From positions 496,001 through 560,000 of the forward strand of contig CAWHVG010000001.1 in assembly GCA_963832725.1 (NCBI GenBank): a DNA stretch of 64,000 bases. Direction: 5' to 3'. This DNA is from JAEZBP01 sp963832725. GTDB taxonomy: Bacteria > Myxococcota_A > Polyangia > Polyangiales > Sandaracinaceae. Positions 51,279-61,600 of the stretch are shown here, one piece after another. The notes under the pieces were generated by a model. The model did no database searches. It was not told the origin of the DNA and saw nothing but the letters and a program-made list of their open reading frames with translations. The first letter of the stretch is position 1. Each line of letters begins with the position of its first letter. A program made the translations under genes and the position numbers.

Positions 51279-52219
51279 CGCGCGCTCGCGGAGACGGCGC
51301 TCTGCCGCTCCGGTCGGGGCTGGTCCGGCAGGGGCCGGTCCGGCAGGGGCTGGTCCGGCAGGGGGTAATAGCCGACGGCCTGCACGAGCTCTTGCCCCTC
51401 CGGCGAGCGCACCCAGTCGATGAAGTGCGCGGCCAGACCGCTCGGCTGGCCGACGGTGTACATCTGGAGGTAGCGGGCGAGCGGGTAGCTGCCGCCGGTG
51501 GCGTTCGCGAGGCTCGGCTCGACCGGCTCACCGCCCTCGGGCGCGACGGCCAGCGTCTTCACCCCCTCGGCGTAGCCGATGCCGCCGTAGCCGATGCCGC
51601 CGCGATCCTGGCTGACCGCGTTGATCACCGCCGCCGTGCCCGGGAGTGTCTGCGCGGAGCGCGCGAAGTCGCGGTCGTGCAGGACGTGCTCCTTGAAGTA
51701 GGCGTAGGTGCCCGAGTTGTTCTCGCGGCTGTAGAGCACGATCGGCAGGTCCGGACCGCCGACCTCCGACCAGCGCTGCACCTGTCCGCGGAAGATGCGC
51801 GCGAGCTGGGGCACGGTCAGCGAGGTGACGGGGTTCTGCTCGTTCACGTAGATCGCCAGCGCATCGAGCGCCACGCGCGTCTCGTGCGGTGCGCTGCCCT
51901 GCCGCGCCGTGACCAGCCGGCTCTCGCTCTCTCGCATGGGGCGGCTGGCGTCGGCGATGTCGGTGGTGCCGTTGATCAGCGCTGCGATGCCGGTCCCCGA
52001 GCCGCCGCCCGAGACCTGGACCGTCGCGCCGGGGTGCTCGTGCATGTACTGCTCGGCCCAGCGCTGGGCCAGGATGACCATCGTGTCGGAGCCCTTGATG
52101 GTGAGCATGCCCGCGCCTCGCTCGCCGTCCCCGGAAGGGCGATCCCCGTGGCCGCCGCTGCACGCGCCCAACGCGAGCGCACCGAGCACCGCCAGCAGGA
52201 TCCGGGTTGGACGAGCCAT
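51275..52219 (-). CDS. pstS: Phosphate-binding lipoprotein PstS
   Basis: About 314 residues from the ATG at 52219. Lipobox LGALALGAC. Phosphate-binding signatures are MLTIKGSDTMVILAQRWAEQ, VSGGGSGTGIAALINGTTDI and YSRENNSGTYAYFKEHVL, and the end of the fold is QSQ-like GGIGYGGIGYAEG. The last about 30 residues are PLPDQPLPDRPLPDQPRPER, from a 15-base tandem repeat, and do not belong to the binding fold. The upstream region carries a Pho-box-like element. First gene of pstSCA. Confidence 0.93.
   Translation of the reverse strand: MARPTRILLAVLGALALGACSGGHGDRPSGDGERGAGMLTIKGSDTMVILAQRWAEQYMHEHPGATVQVSGGGSGTGIAALINGTTDIADASRPMRESESRLVTARQGSAPHETRVALDALAIYVNEQNPVTSLTVPQLARIFRGQVQRWSEVGGPDLPIVLYSRENNSGTYAYFKEHVLHDRDFARSAQTLPGTAAVINAVSQDRGGIGYGGIGYAEGVKTLAVAPEGGEPVEPSLANATGGSYPLARYLQMYTVGQPSGLAAHFIDWVRSPEGQELVQAVGYYPLPDQPLPDRPLPDQPRPERQSAVSASAR
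51310..51365. repeat. 15-bp tandem repeat in the 3' end of pstS
   Basis: GGTCCGGCAGGGGC-type units of 15 bases, three full copies (from 51321, 51336 and 51351) and one partial copy before them. On the minus strand they encode (P/L)PD(Q/R)P repeats in the PstS tail. The period keeps the frame, so length can vary without breaking the gene. Confidence 0.8.
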
Positions 52220-52363
52220 TCGATACCTCCGAGGCACAGGGGGGTGCCGGCACGCGCCATGCCGACGCGACGAGCGCGCGAGGCCGCCTGCGGCGCGGAC
52301 AGGAGCATCCTGGCCTGCCCTTCTCGGCTGTAGCCGGGCCGTGCGCGAGGCGTGGAGCACCGA

Positions 52364-52381
52364 TGTGACAAACGTGTGAAC
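52364..52381 (-). promoter_or_regulatory. Pho-box-like site upstream of pstS
   Basis: On the minus strand GTTCACA-CGTT-TGTCACA: two seven-base half-sites near CTGTCAC separated by four bases, the spacing of a PhoB box. It is 145 bases upstream of the pstS ATG. The segment 52220-52487 is shared with the divergent receptor gene, so phosphate limitation could affect both. Confidence 0.5.
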
Positions 52382-52487
52382 CATGTGTCGTTCGACGGCT
52401 CACACGCCGCCCGCCTCGGGACACGTTCGCAGGTCGAGGATTCTTCCGTATGGTCAAGCACTTGGCTTGTGTGATAGCGAGTCGTCC

Positions 52488-54929
52488 GTGGGTCGGTCGC
52501 GGTGGTGGATGCTCGTGCTCCCGCTGGTGGTGGGATGCCCGGTTCCGATCGCAGAGGCGCAGGACGACGAGCAGGATGCCGGCGTCCCGGCGCCCCCGCG
52601 GCTCACGCCGCCGCAGCTCGTCGAAGCGCCCGCGGTCACCCTGCCCGAGGGGACCGAGCCGCTCCCGGACGACACCTCGGTCGAGCTCCTCATCACCATC
52701 GCTGCAGACGGGACGGTGCAGGACGCGCGCGTGCTCGAGCCGGTGCGCGACGACATCGACGCGCTGGTGCTCGAGGCCACACAACAGATGCGTTTCGAAC
52801 CGGCGACCCGAGACGGCGAGCCCATCCCGGCGCGGGTCCGCTTCCGCTATCGGATCTCGCCGCCGGCGCCGCCGCCGGAGGAGACCGCCGAAGAGCCTCC
52901 ACCAGAGCAGACGGCCGAGGAAGGCGAGCCGGCGACCAGCCCCGCCGCGGCGGCGGCCACGACCGCGCCCGCCATCACCCAGGTGGAGACCGAAGGCGAC
53001 ATGACCCCGCTCGGCGTCGAGGCGCGGGTCGTGCGACCGCAGCCCGGCGCCGCCGACCGCATCACCTTGCAGGCCGAGGAGCTCACGACCGTTCCCGGGA
53101 CCTTCGGCGAGCCGCTGCGCGTCGTCGCCAGCCTCCCCGGCGTCGCCCGGAGCCCCTTCGGCCTCGGCTTCTTCCTCGTCCGCGGCGCGAACTTCCAGAA
53201 CACCGGCTTCATGGTCGACGGCTTCCCCGTCCCACTCCTCTACCACCTCGGCGCCGGCCCCGCCGTCATCTCCTCGCGGCTCGTTTCGAGCCTCGACTTC
53301 TACCCGGGCGGGTATCCGGCCATGTACGGCCGCTACAGCGCCGGCCTGGTCTCCGTGCACACGGCGCCGCCCCCCACCGACCGCATCCGCGGCGAGGCGT
53401 CGGTCGACCTCTTCCGGGCCAGCCTCCTCGTCGTCGTCCCCTTCGACAACGGAAAGGGATCCGTCGCCGCGGCGATCCGGCGCAGCTACTACGACCTCTT
53501 CCTGCCGCTGGTCGCACCCGGCCTGGACCTTCACTACACGGACTACCAGGTCCGCGGCGACTACCAGGTCGACTCCCGCGTCGGTCTGAGCCTCTTCTTC
53601 TTCGGCTCGGACGACGTCCTCGACCAGACCGGACAGATCGGCAGCGGCGTCGCCTCGGCCGGCTCGCAGACCTCGGTCGGCTACGACTTCCAGCGTCTGA
53701 TCGGGCGCGTGAACCTGCGCCTGCCGAACAACGCCCGCCTCTCGCTGGCCGGCATGCTCGGCCGCGACGGCAACTCGTTCTCGCGAGCGCAGGCCGGCTC
53801 CGATCCGCTCACCGTGCAGCTGCAGAACAACTACGCCGGCTTCCGCGCCGACGCCGAGGTGCCGTGGTGGATCCGGGAGATGCAGACGAACTTCGGCTTC
53901 GACATCAACGCCACCGTCTTCGACGTGCGCGCCACGGCGTTCGTCCCGCCCGGGCTCGGCGAGTACCCGCGGCCGCTCTTCACGCCACAGGCGTCGCAGG
54001 TCGACCGCACGGTGGTGCGCGCGCTCGGCGCGTTCTACATCGACCAGATCATCCGCCTCGGCCCGGTGGAGATCAGCGCGGCAGGCCGTTTCGACTACAT
54101 GCGCTACGGCGACTTCTCGGCGATCGTCCCCGACCCGCGCCTGGTGATGCGCTGGCAGGTGGTGCCGGAGCTCTTGCTCAAGGCCGCGACGGGCCTCTTC
54201 AGCCAGCCGCCGATCGCGTTCCAGCTCACCCGTGACGGCGGAAACCCGGCCCTCTCGCCCGAGCGCTCCTGGCAGAACAGCGTCGGCGCCGAGCTCACCC
54301 TGCCCGAGCACATCGAGCTCCGCTCGACCTTCTACTACAACCAGTTCTTCGACCTGGTGCAGCAGGTCAACCGGGTCGTGAACACCAACGACGGCCCAAA
54401 GCGGACCTACTTCGCGAACACGGGCTCGGGCCGCGCCTATGGCCTCGAGTTCATGCTGCGCCGCCAGATCGAGCGAGGCCTCTACGGCTGGGTCTCCTAC
54501 ACACTCAGCCGAAGCGAGCGCCTGGAGAACGGCGTCTGGACGCCCTTCACGTTCGATCAGACCCATATCCTGAACTTCGCGATCAGCTACGCCTTCGACG
54601 GCTGGCGCTTCGGCGTCTCGTTCCAGCTCGCCACCGGCCGCCCGACCAGCACGTTCGTCAACGCCACCTACAACGCCGACAGCGACTCCTACGACCCGAC
54701 CTTCCGAGCGCTCGGTGGCCGCCTGCCAACCTACAACCGCCTCGACTTCCGCATCGATCGGGACTTCGATATCGGGCCCATCCGCGGCTCGATCTACCTC
54801 GACATTCGGAACGCCTACAACGCGAGCAACCAAGAGGCGGTCCTCTACTCCTACGACTACTCCCAGACGGCGCCCTTGCCCGGCCTGCCCATCCTCCCCA
54901 CCATCGGCATCCAGGGAGCCATCCAATGA
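52488..54929 (+). CDS. TonB-dependent receptor with N-terminal TonB-like domain
   Basis: About 813 residues from a GTG at 52488, with a signal peptide (WWMLVLPLVVGCPVPIAEAQ). Residues about 35-125 look like a TonB C-terminal domain: VELLITIAADGTVQDARVLE then QMRFEPATRDGEPIPARVRF. A Glu/Ala/Pro linker (about 125-170) leads to the plug (GEPLRVVASLPGVARSPFGL, LVRGANFQNTGFMVDGFPVP, FYPGGYPAMYGRYSAGLVSV) and a 22-strand-type barrel ending NAYNASNQEAVLYSYDYS. Fusion of a TonB-like module to its own receptor is recorded in myxobacteria but poorly understood. Its stop overlaps the ATG of the next gene (ATGA). Ligand unknown; divergent from pstS. Confidence 0.88.
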   Translation: MGRSRWWMLVLPLVVGCPVPIAEAQDDEQDAGVPAPPRLTPPQLVEAPAVTLPEGTEPLPDDTSVELLITIAADGTVQDARVLEPVRDDIDALVLEATQQMRFEPATRDGEPIPARVRFRYRISPPAPPPEETAEEPPPEQTAEEGEPATSPAAAAATTAPAITQVETEGDMTPLGVEARVVRPQPGAADRITLQAEELTTVPGTFGEPLRVVASLPGVARSPFGLGFFLVRGANFQNTGFMVDGFPVPLLYHLGAGPAVISSRLVSSLDFYPGGYPAMYGRYSAGLVSVHTAPPPTDRIRGEASVDLFRASLLVVVPFDNGKGSVAAAIRRSYYDLFLPLVAPGLDLHYTDYQVRGDYQVDSRVGLSLFFFGSDDVLDQTGQIGSGVASAGSQTSVGYDFQRLIGRVNLRLPNNARLSLAGMLGRDGNSFSRAQAGSDPLTVQLQNNYAGFRADAEVPWWIREMQTNFGFDINATVFDVRATAFVPPGLGEYPRPLFTPQASQVDRTVVRALGAFYIDQIIRLGPVEISAAGRFDYMRYGDFSAIVPDPRLVMRWQVVPELLLKAATGLFSQPPIAFQLTRDGGNPALSPERSWQNSVGAELTLPEHIELRSTFYYNQFFDLVQQVNRVVNTNDGPKRTYFANTGSGRAYGLEFMLRRQIERGLYGWVSYTLSRSERLENGVWTPFTFDQTHILNFAISYAFDGWRFGVSFQLATGRPTSTFVNATYNADSDSYDPTFRALGGRLPTYNRLDFRIDRDFDIGPIRGSIYLDIRNAYNASNQEAVLYSYDYSQTAPLPGLPILPTIGIQGAIQ

Positions 54930-55910
54930 CGAGGCGGCTCGGCGGGATCGTGATCGTGACGGCGCTCTTGGCGAGCGGCTGCATCAACACGAACTTCGAC
55001 CCGCCCTACCTCGTGAAGGGGCCGCGGATCCTCGACATCCGCGCGCAGCCACCGGAGGTCGCGTTCGGGCAGGACGTCGTCTTCGAGTCGCTGCTGGTCG
55101 ACGGGGACGGAAGCGACCTGAGCACCGCGCCCGGCGTCGAGCTCCGCTACACGGTCTGCCTGAGCGCGAAGGCGGTGCTCGACGCGACCGGGCTGGGCTT
55201 CGCCTCCAACCTCACCGACAACTGCGCCGAGGGCGGTAGCGATTCGGTCCACCTCGAGACCGGCGGCGACCTGCCTCCCGGCGGCGCGCGCCTGCCGGGC
55301 TCGGCGTTCTCCCAGCTTCTGACCGGGCTCATGGCAGCAGGGGGCGCGGTCGGCGACGCCGGGGTCGGTTCCAGCCTGGCCAGCACACTGCTCGAGGTCG
55401 TGGGCCAGGTCGGCGTGCCGCTCGAAGTGCACCTCGAGGTCCGGCGGGACGGTGCGCCGATCCTCACCGGCTTCAAGCGCTTCGCCATCACCCAGCGACC
55501 GAACCCGACGACCAACCCGCCACCGCCGCGCTTCTCGGTGGACGGAGCCTGGCTCAACGCGCGCAACGGAAGCGATCCGCACGACTGCGCGCCGGAGGGC
55601 GCCATGCCCAGCGTGCAGGCCGGCGCCGACATCACGCTCCATCCCGACGAGCACGAGGACGCGTGGATCGAGAGCTACCCGGTGTTCAACCTCGACGGGC
55701 AGATCCAGACGAACCACGAGAGCGCCTACTATTCCTGGTACTCGACGGGCGGGAAGTTCTCGGAAGCGATCACCCAGCGGCCGATGCGCGACGTCACCTG
55801 GACCGCACCCGACATGCCGGACACCTATCCGATTCTGGGTCGTCGTCCGCGACGGACACCTCGGCACCAGCTTCTGCAAGGCCGAGGTCGAGGTCGTCGC
55901 CGCGCCCTGA
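54926..55910 (+). CDS. Outer-membrane-type lipoprotein partner of the receptor
   Basis: About 327 residues. Lipobox TALLASGC. The mature protein starts INTNFDPPYLVKGPRILDIR and AQPPEVAFGQDVVFESLLVD, an Ig-like beta pattern repeated later (VTWTAPDMPDTYPIWVVVRD). Cysteines at NLTDNCAEGG and DPHDCAPEG may pair. The frame breaks near 55840 (GATTCTG); GATCTGG gives YPIWVVVRDGHLGTSFCKAE and 328 codons. It overlaps the receptor gene by four bases, so it is probably a surface or periplasmic partner of that receptor. No named family. Confidence 0.7.
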
Positions 55911-56127
55911 GGGAACACACCCGTCCGGGTCGGGCCGGCCGGTCGCAACCCTGATCCGCATTCCCGAACGAAGAGAGAAGCAGACTTCACCGCGCTGCGG
56001 CGGCGCGTTCCAGCTGTGCTCGGCGCAAAGGGTCGGCGGGAACACTTCGCTCCGCTCGCCCTCTCCATAGAGCGCTGACTTCCGGCCCAAGGAATGCCGG
56101 CTCCGATGAGACGTACCCTGTGAGGAC

Positions 56128-56913
56128 ATGTCGCGCGTCATCTCGCTCACCGTCGCGTTCACACTGCTCGGCACGCCCGCCGGCGTCTCGGCGCAGCGCC
56201 GGCGGCTCGTGGTCCCGCGCGCACTGAGAGAGGGCCTCCGCGGATGCCTGTCCCTGCCGGGCGGCGAGACCTATGTGATCGAGCCCGCGGGTGAGCGCGG
56301 GCTCGATGCCCGCTGGCAGGTCGCCGGCCCGAACCGCCGACCCGAAAGCCACCGTGAGAGCATGCGCTACCGACAGGATCTCGGCGCGGTGGAATCCGGC
56401 TGCGGCGCGCGCTCGCAGCACGGTCAATACTGCCTCTTCACGCTCGACGATGCGGGCTCGGTTCAGGTCACGCGCGTCTCGAGGTACTCGGGGCGGACAA
56501 CGAGGCTCGAGGTCCACCCCTGTCCGGAGGGGACCTCGGTGCGCGAGCCCGAGCGCTCGCCCGCCTCACCCATCCCAGATACCGCCGCGGCCTCCGCGCT
56601 GCTCGGCGCCAGGCGGCGGCGCATCGACGCGGGACGCACGCCGACGGGCGAGGAGGCCGGCTGGACCCGCTACGGCGACGATCTCGCCATCCAATACGAG
56701 CGAGGCGTCGCCATGCGGGTGCGGCTTCGGGTAGGCGCCCTCTCATGTGAAGACGCGGCTCGCCGCGCCGGCTATCAGCCTTCCGCGGACAGCGCGCCTC
56801 TGCGACGCCGGAACGGCTGCGAGTGGCCTGGCGTCAGCAGGCACCATCGGCTCGCGCCACACGTCGCCGCGCTCTACGCAGACGGAACAATCGAGCTCCG
56901 ACGGCGACCCTGA
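56128..56913 (+). CDS. Secreted protein of unknown function
   Basis: About 261 residues. Signal peptide MSRVISLTVAFTLLGTPAGV cleaved near SAQ. The mature part has repeated short beta stretches: RGCLSLPGGETYVIEPAGER, YCLFTLDDAGSVQVTRVSRY and HVAALYADGTIELRRRP, plus five or six cysteines (GC, CGA, YC, HPC, SC, GC) that could form disulfides. No family recognised. Monocistronic, ended by an inverted repeat. The space 55911-56127 before it shows nothing I can name. Confidence 0.65.
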   Translation: MSRVISLTVAFTLLGTPAGVSAQRRRLVVPRALREGLRGCLSLPGGETYVIEPAGERGLDARWQVAGPNRRPESHRESMRYRQDLGAVESGCGARSQHGQYCLFTLDDAGSVQVTRVSRYSGRTTRLEVHPCPEGTSVREPERSPASPIPDTAAASALLGARRRRIDAGRTPTGEEAGWTRYGDDLAIQYERGVAMRVRLRVGALSCEDAARRAGYQPSADSAPLRRRNGCEWPGVSRHHRLAPHVAALYADGTIELRRRP

Positions 56914-56956
56914 CTCCACACGCCGGCCGGGCGCCCGGCTCGGCGAGCGCGTGGAG
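56914..56956. terminator. Large inverted repeat directly after the secreted-protein stop
   Basis: CTCCACACGC (56914-56923) pairs with GCGCGTGGAG (56947-56956) at nine of ten positions, and GCCGGGCGCCCGGC inside is itself a palindrome. It begins at the base after the stop codon and sits between convergent genes, so it may end transcripts from both sides. No T-run. Confidence 0.5.
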
Positions 56957-57033
56957 GATCCGGTCGCTGCGCTTCGTCGACGATGTCGTCTCCTCGTCGC
57001 GCACACATGCCGCCCGAGCGCGAGCGAGCGTGC

Positions 57034-58557
57034 TCAGTTCTCCGGGTAGGCCGTCCAGCCCGCCGTCCAGTCCGTGCCGTTCGGTGCGATGGCGCCGGCG
57101 TAGGTCGCGCTGGTGTCGCCGAAGCCGGCCGGGGCGAAGCTGTTGAAGGAAGGCGTCGCCTGCCCGTTCAGCGCATCGTTGCCGGGCACGTACATCGGCT
57201 GGGTCACGCTGTCCGAGCCGATCTGCGGGTCGACGTCGAAGTGGTTACTGCGCGACGCGGCCGCGAACGCCTCGGCCTCGTTGAAGCCCATGTCGTCGTC
57301 GAGGTGCTGCTGCTCGAGCGTCGTGATCATCCCGCGTTGCGTGTCGCTGAGCCCGGCGTCTCCGTCGGGCCGCGTCCCCGGCAAGCTCGAGTCCATGGTC
57401 CGCGCGAGCGCGTAGACCTCGTCCGCGTTCATGTCCTCCGCGGGGAAGTCCGCCACGCCGAAGAAGAAGCTGTTCTCCACCACGAGGTCGCTCGGCCAGA
57501 AGGTGTTCGGGTCCACCTGGCGGGCCTGCACGTCCGGCGGCTGCCCGTAGGACACCACCACGAGGTCGTGCATCACGCCCTCCATGCCCTCGCGGAGCAT
57601 CATCGCCTGGTTCTGATCGGTGCCGATGAAGGTCGAGTTCCAGATCGACGGGTGGGTGCGCGGGGTCGCGTCCTCGTTGCCGCCGAGGTTGTCCGCCTCG
57701 ATGCCGCGGTCGCCGAAGCCCGGGTACTGCTGGACGATCAAGAACTGCACGTTGCCGCGCCAGCCTTCGTCCATGTCGAGCGAGTCGTCCGACGCGCCGG
57801 TGAAGACCATGTGGTGCATCGACATCGTGCCGCCCCAGAGCTCGATGGCGTCGTCTTTGCCGCGGTGGATCTGAACGTAGCTCACGTCGCTGCCCGAGCC
57901 GCACGCGCCCACGCTGAGGCCGTTGAGCTCGTTGTCGGGGCTCAGCTCGCGGCCCGCGAACTCGATGCGGACGTAGCGGAGCGTGCCGCAGCTGCTCGCG
58001 TCGTCGGTGCCCCCGTAGAGCGCGCGGTCGTCGCCCGACGGGATCCCCTCGATGCGATCCTCCAGGTAGCCCGGCGCGTCGCAGGCGTCGGTCGACGGGT
58101 CGCCGTCGTCGATGCAGTTGCCGTCGTTGGTCGTGGCCTGACCGAGGAGGACGACGCCGCCCCAGTCACCCGAGGCGCGCGCGCCGACGGGGTTGCCGGA
58201 GGTGAAGACGATCGGCGCCTCCGCCGTGCCGACGGCGTCGATCTCGGAGCCGCGGGTGATGATCAGCGCGGCCGCCTCGGAGCTCTCCGTGTCCCCGTAG
58301 ATCGTCGTTCCGCGGGCGATGGTCAGCGTCGAGTCGTTCACCACGAAGACGTGGCCGGAGAGGACGTACACCGGGCAGTCCCAGCTCGTGTCCTCGCCGA
58401 TCTCGCCGCTCACCATCACCTCGTCCGGACACTGCTGGCTCGCGCCGTCCGGACGCGGGCCGGCGTCCGCGCCGGAGCTTCCACCGTTGCCGTCGCAACC
58501 GAGCAGCGCCACGCCGCCCAGCGCGCACGAAAGTACCCATCTCGTCCAGGTCGCCAT
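57034..58557 (-). CDS. Parallel beta-helix lipoprotein linked to a Ton system
   Basis: About 507 residues. Lipobox GVALLGC, then a Gly/Ser/Asp linker. The body has the repeating short strands of a right-handed beta-helix: LTIARGTTIYGDTESSEAAA, APIVFTSGNPVGARASGDWG, LRYVRIEFAGRELSPDNELN, VSYVQIHRGKDDAIELWGGT, MHHMVFTGASDDSLDMDEGW. The Asp/Asn-rich turns could bind calcium. Close relatives are found next to TonB-dependent receptors with a CarboxypepD-like domain. It starts 57 bases after the stop of the large receptor on the same strand, so it is the last gene of that operon. Likely a surface-exposed binding or anchoring protein. Confidence 0.8.
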   Translation of the reverse strand: MATWTRWVLSCALGGVALLGCDGNGGSSGADAGPRPDGASQQCPDEVMVSGEIGEDTSWDCPVYVLSGHVFVVNDSTLTIARGTTIYGDTESSEAAALIITRGSEIDAVGTAEAPIVFTSGNPVGARASGDWGGVVLLGQATTNDGNCIDDGDPSTDACDAPGYLEDRIEGIPSGDDRALYGGTDDASSCGTLRYVRIEFAGRELSPDNELNGLSVGACGSGSDVSYVQIHRGKDDAIELWGGTMSMHHMVFTGASDDSLDMDEGWRGNVQFLIVQQYPGFGDRGIEADNLGGNEDATPRTHPSIWNSTFIGTDQNQAMMLREGMEGVMHDLVVVSYGQPPDVQARQVDPNTFWPSDLVVENSFFFGVADFPAEDMNADEVYALARTMDSSLPGTRPDGDAGLSDTQRGMITTLEQQHLDDDMGFNEAEAFAAASRSNHFDVDPQIGSDSVTQPMYVPGNDALNGQATPSFNSFAPAGFGDTSATYAGAIAPNGTDWTAGWTAYPEN

Positions 58558-58614
58558 GGAGAGTCCCTCTCATCGAAAGGTGTTCGAGAACCCAGAGCCG
58601 ACTGGCTCCGAAAA

Positions 58615-61600
58615 TCAGTAGGAATAGGTGAGGTTCAAGTTGCCGCTGAGCCCCGGCTGGTACTGCGCGACGATGAACGTCGCGCCCTGCACGAAGGTCT
58701 GCGACTGAAAGAGCAGGTTCTTCAGCCTCAGGCGGACCTGAAGGTGCTCGTCCATCCGCCAGCTGAGAACGAAGTCGAGCGAGTGGTACGGCCGCCGGTA
58801 GATGTTCGGCAGGATCACGTCGTTCTGCCGCGTCCCCACATCGGTCAGGCGAGGCCCGGTGACGTTGTAGACCAAAGACCCGCGGATGCCCGTTCCGGGA
58901 TCGTCAATCTGCAGTGACACGTTCGCGACGTAGGGCGCTTGGCCGAAGAGCGGACGCTCGGCGCGGATGGCCCCCGCAAACGAGTCGGGGAGCTGCACGG
59001 TCGACCAGACCACCGCCACGTTCCCCGCGATGCTCAAAAAATCGAGCTCGGGGGCGAGATGGCGGAAATTGAACCGAACCTCCGCCTCTCCGCCGAGATT
59101 GTGCGCGAAATGCGCGTTGAAGAACTGCGAATCGTAGTTCTGCTGGTTCCGAATCAGAAGCTCGATCGGCTGATCGAAGTACTTGTAGAACGCGCTCACG
59201 GCGAGGATCTCGCCCTCCCCGAAGAACCACTCCCAGCGCAGGTCCGCGTTCTGGATGAGCGTCCGGGCCAGCTCCGGGTTGCCCTGCACGTTCCGGTCGC
59301 GGATGAAGTCGTAGTACTGGTAGGGCGCCAGCTCGCGGATCTGGGGTCGCGCGACGGTCATGCCATAGGCCGCCCGGACCACCATGTGCTCGGCCACCTC
59401 GAGCCGGAGGTTCGCGGACGGGAGCACGTCCACATCCGTGCGAGAGGTCATCCCCACCGAGGTCGCCCCGTCCGTGTTCTCCGACGGAATCGGGCTCCGA
59501 CTCGCCACCTCTTGGTCGAAGATCTCGAGGCGCGCGCCGCCGTTGAAGCTCAGCGGGCCCGCCAGCGGCGTCTCCATGGTCGCGTAGGCCGCGTAATAGC
59601 GCTGCTCGGCCGCATAGCTGTCGTCCGGGCGCGAGAATTCCTGCATGCGCGTGAGCGTGCCGATGCCCTGCGGCCCGAAGAGATCCTCTACCGGCGCCTC
59701 GTAGGCCGACTGATCGGTATTGCGGGGATCCTGCAGCATCCGGAAGCGCCGATTGAGGAAGGTTCGATCGGTCACGCGGACGTGCCCGCCGAGGTTCGCC
59801 CACGCCTCGCTCCAGAGCGGGAAGCGCAAATCCGCCAGGCCTCCGAAGTCGCGCTGACCCAGGCTGCTGTAGAAACGCTCGCCCGACTGCGACTTCTCGA
59901 GCCAGCGACGGGTCAGCGAGCCCTGCGGCCCGTAGGCCACCGTGCGGCGGTCGGGCTCGTCGCGGGCCGCGTAAGAACCGTATACGTTCCAGCGCAGGCG
60001 CACGCGGCTGCCGAACATGTTGCGGTGGTCACCGCGGAGCTGATTGAACCACATCGTCCGCGCGATGTACTGGAGCTGCCAGCGCTCGACGTTCCCGCCC
60101 AGCTCCCAGTTCATTCCGCTCTGGTGCTGCGTCTGATCGGTGCTGATCCGGTTGAAGACGGTCAGCAGCGTGATGACGTCGTCCTGACCGAGCTCCAGGC
60201 TGGCCGTGCCGAGCGCGTGCAGCGTCACGGCGTCGGTCGCGGCGCCGCCCCGAAAACGATAGACGGCGTTCTCGCCGCCGGCCCGGACGTCACCGAGCCG
60301 CGCCGAGAGGTTCGGGGTGTACGTGCTGGTGTGGTCGTAGCCCGCGGTGACGAGGTAGCCGAAGCGGTTGCCGCTCCCGACCGAGACCGCGTCGCCGAGC
60401 GTGAGCTGGAGATCGAAGCCGGGCGGCAGGTTCCGTTCGGTCAGCGCCCAGCGATCCGGAAAACGCTCCGCGACCTGCTCCACCGACTCGAAGCTCTGGT
60501 AGGGGCCGGTGCGGCTGATGGCGACCCAATCGTTCAGCCCGCTCGGCAGCGCGCGAGTGCCGTCGTCGAAGCCGAGCCAGTCGAGCTGACCACCTCGATG
60601 ACCGAAGGTGTTCCGGAAGGTCGACTGCGAGTTCATGGCCAGCCCACCCTGGAGCTGGAAGGTGAAGCGCTGCGGGAAGCGGACGGTGCGGATGTCGAGC
60701 ACGCCGCCGGCGAAGTTGGCCGGCAGGTCGGCCTCGAAGGCCTTCGAGATGTGCAGGTTGTCGATGACGCTGGTGGGGAAGAGGTCGAGGTCGACGGCCG
60801 GCACGTCGGGATCGGTCGAGGGCAAGGGCACGCCGTTGAGCAGGACCTGCGTGTATCGACCGCCGAGGCCGCGGATGTTGAGGTTGGTGCCTTCGAGCGC
60901 GACGCCGACCACGTTCCTGGCCGCGCTGCCCGCGTCGCCGGCGCCGCTGCGCGACATCTGCTGACTCCCCATGCCCTCGCCGATGCCGCTCGACGCCGCG
61001 CGGAGCTGGTCCTGCGCCGCGGCGCTGGTGGTGTCGGCGCGGTAGACAATCTCGACCTCCTCCGCGACGGCCGTGTCATCGATGGGATCGAGCGTGAGCG
61101 TCGAATCGCTCCACCGCGCGCTACGGACCCGAACGCGCGGCATCCGCGCGCCGTAGTAGAGGTCGTAGAGGGCGGTGACGGCATACCGGCCGGGCGGGAG
61201 CGGCATCACGTAGCCGCCGGTCTCGTCGGTCAGCGCCGTGCCGTTGCCGCGCGGCCCCTGCGCCATGACGACGGCATCCGGCAGCCCCTCCCCCGTCTGC
61301 GAGTCGACGATGCGGCCCCGCAACCCGCTGTCGTCCGGTTGCGGCGCCGAGCGCTCGGCGGCCCCGCTGCCGCCGGGCTCGTCGTCCTCGCCCTCTTCCC
61401 GGTCGCCTTCTTCCCGGTCGCCTTCTTCCCGGTCGCCCTCTTCCCGGTCGCCCTCTTCCCAATCGCGCTCTTCCCGGTCGCTCTCTTCCCGGTCGCCCTC
61501 TTCTCGGTCGCCCTCTTCCCGGTCGCGCTCTTCCCGAGCGCCCTCTTCCCGGTCGCCCTCTTCTCGGTCGCCCTCTTCTCGGTCGCGCTCGTCCTCCGCG

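Noticed and set aside
61391..61590. A CRISPR-like array
   Set aside because: The units are contiguous 15-base copies with no spacers and lie in a coding frame.
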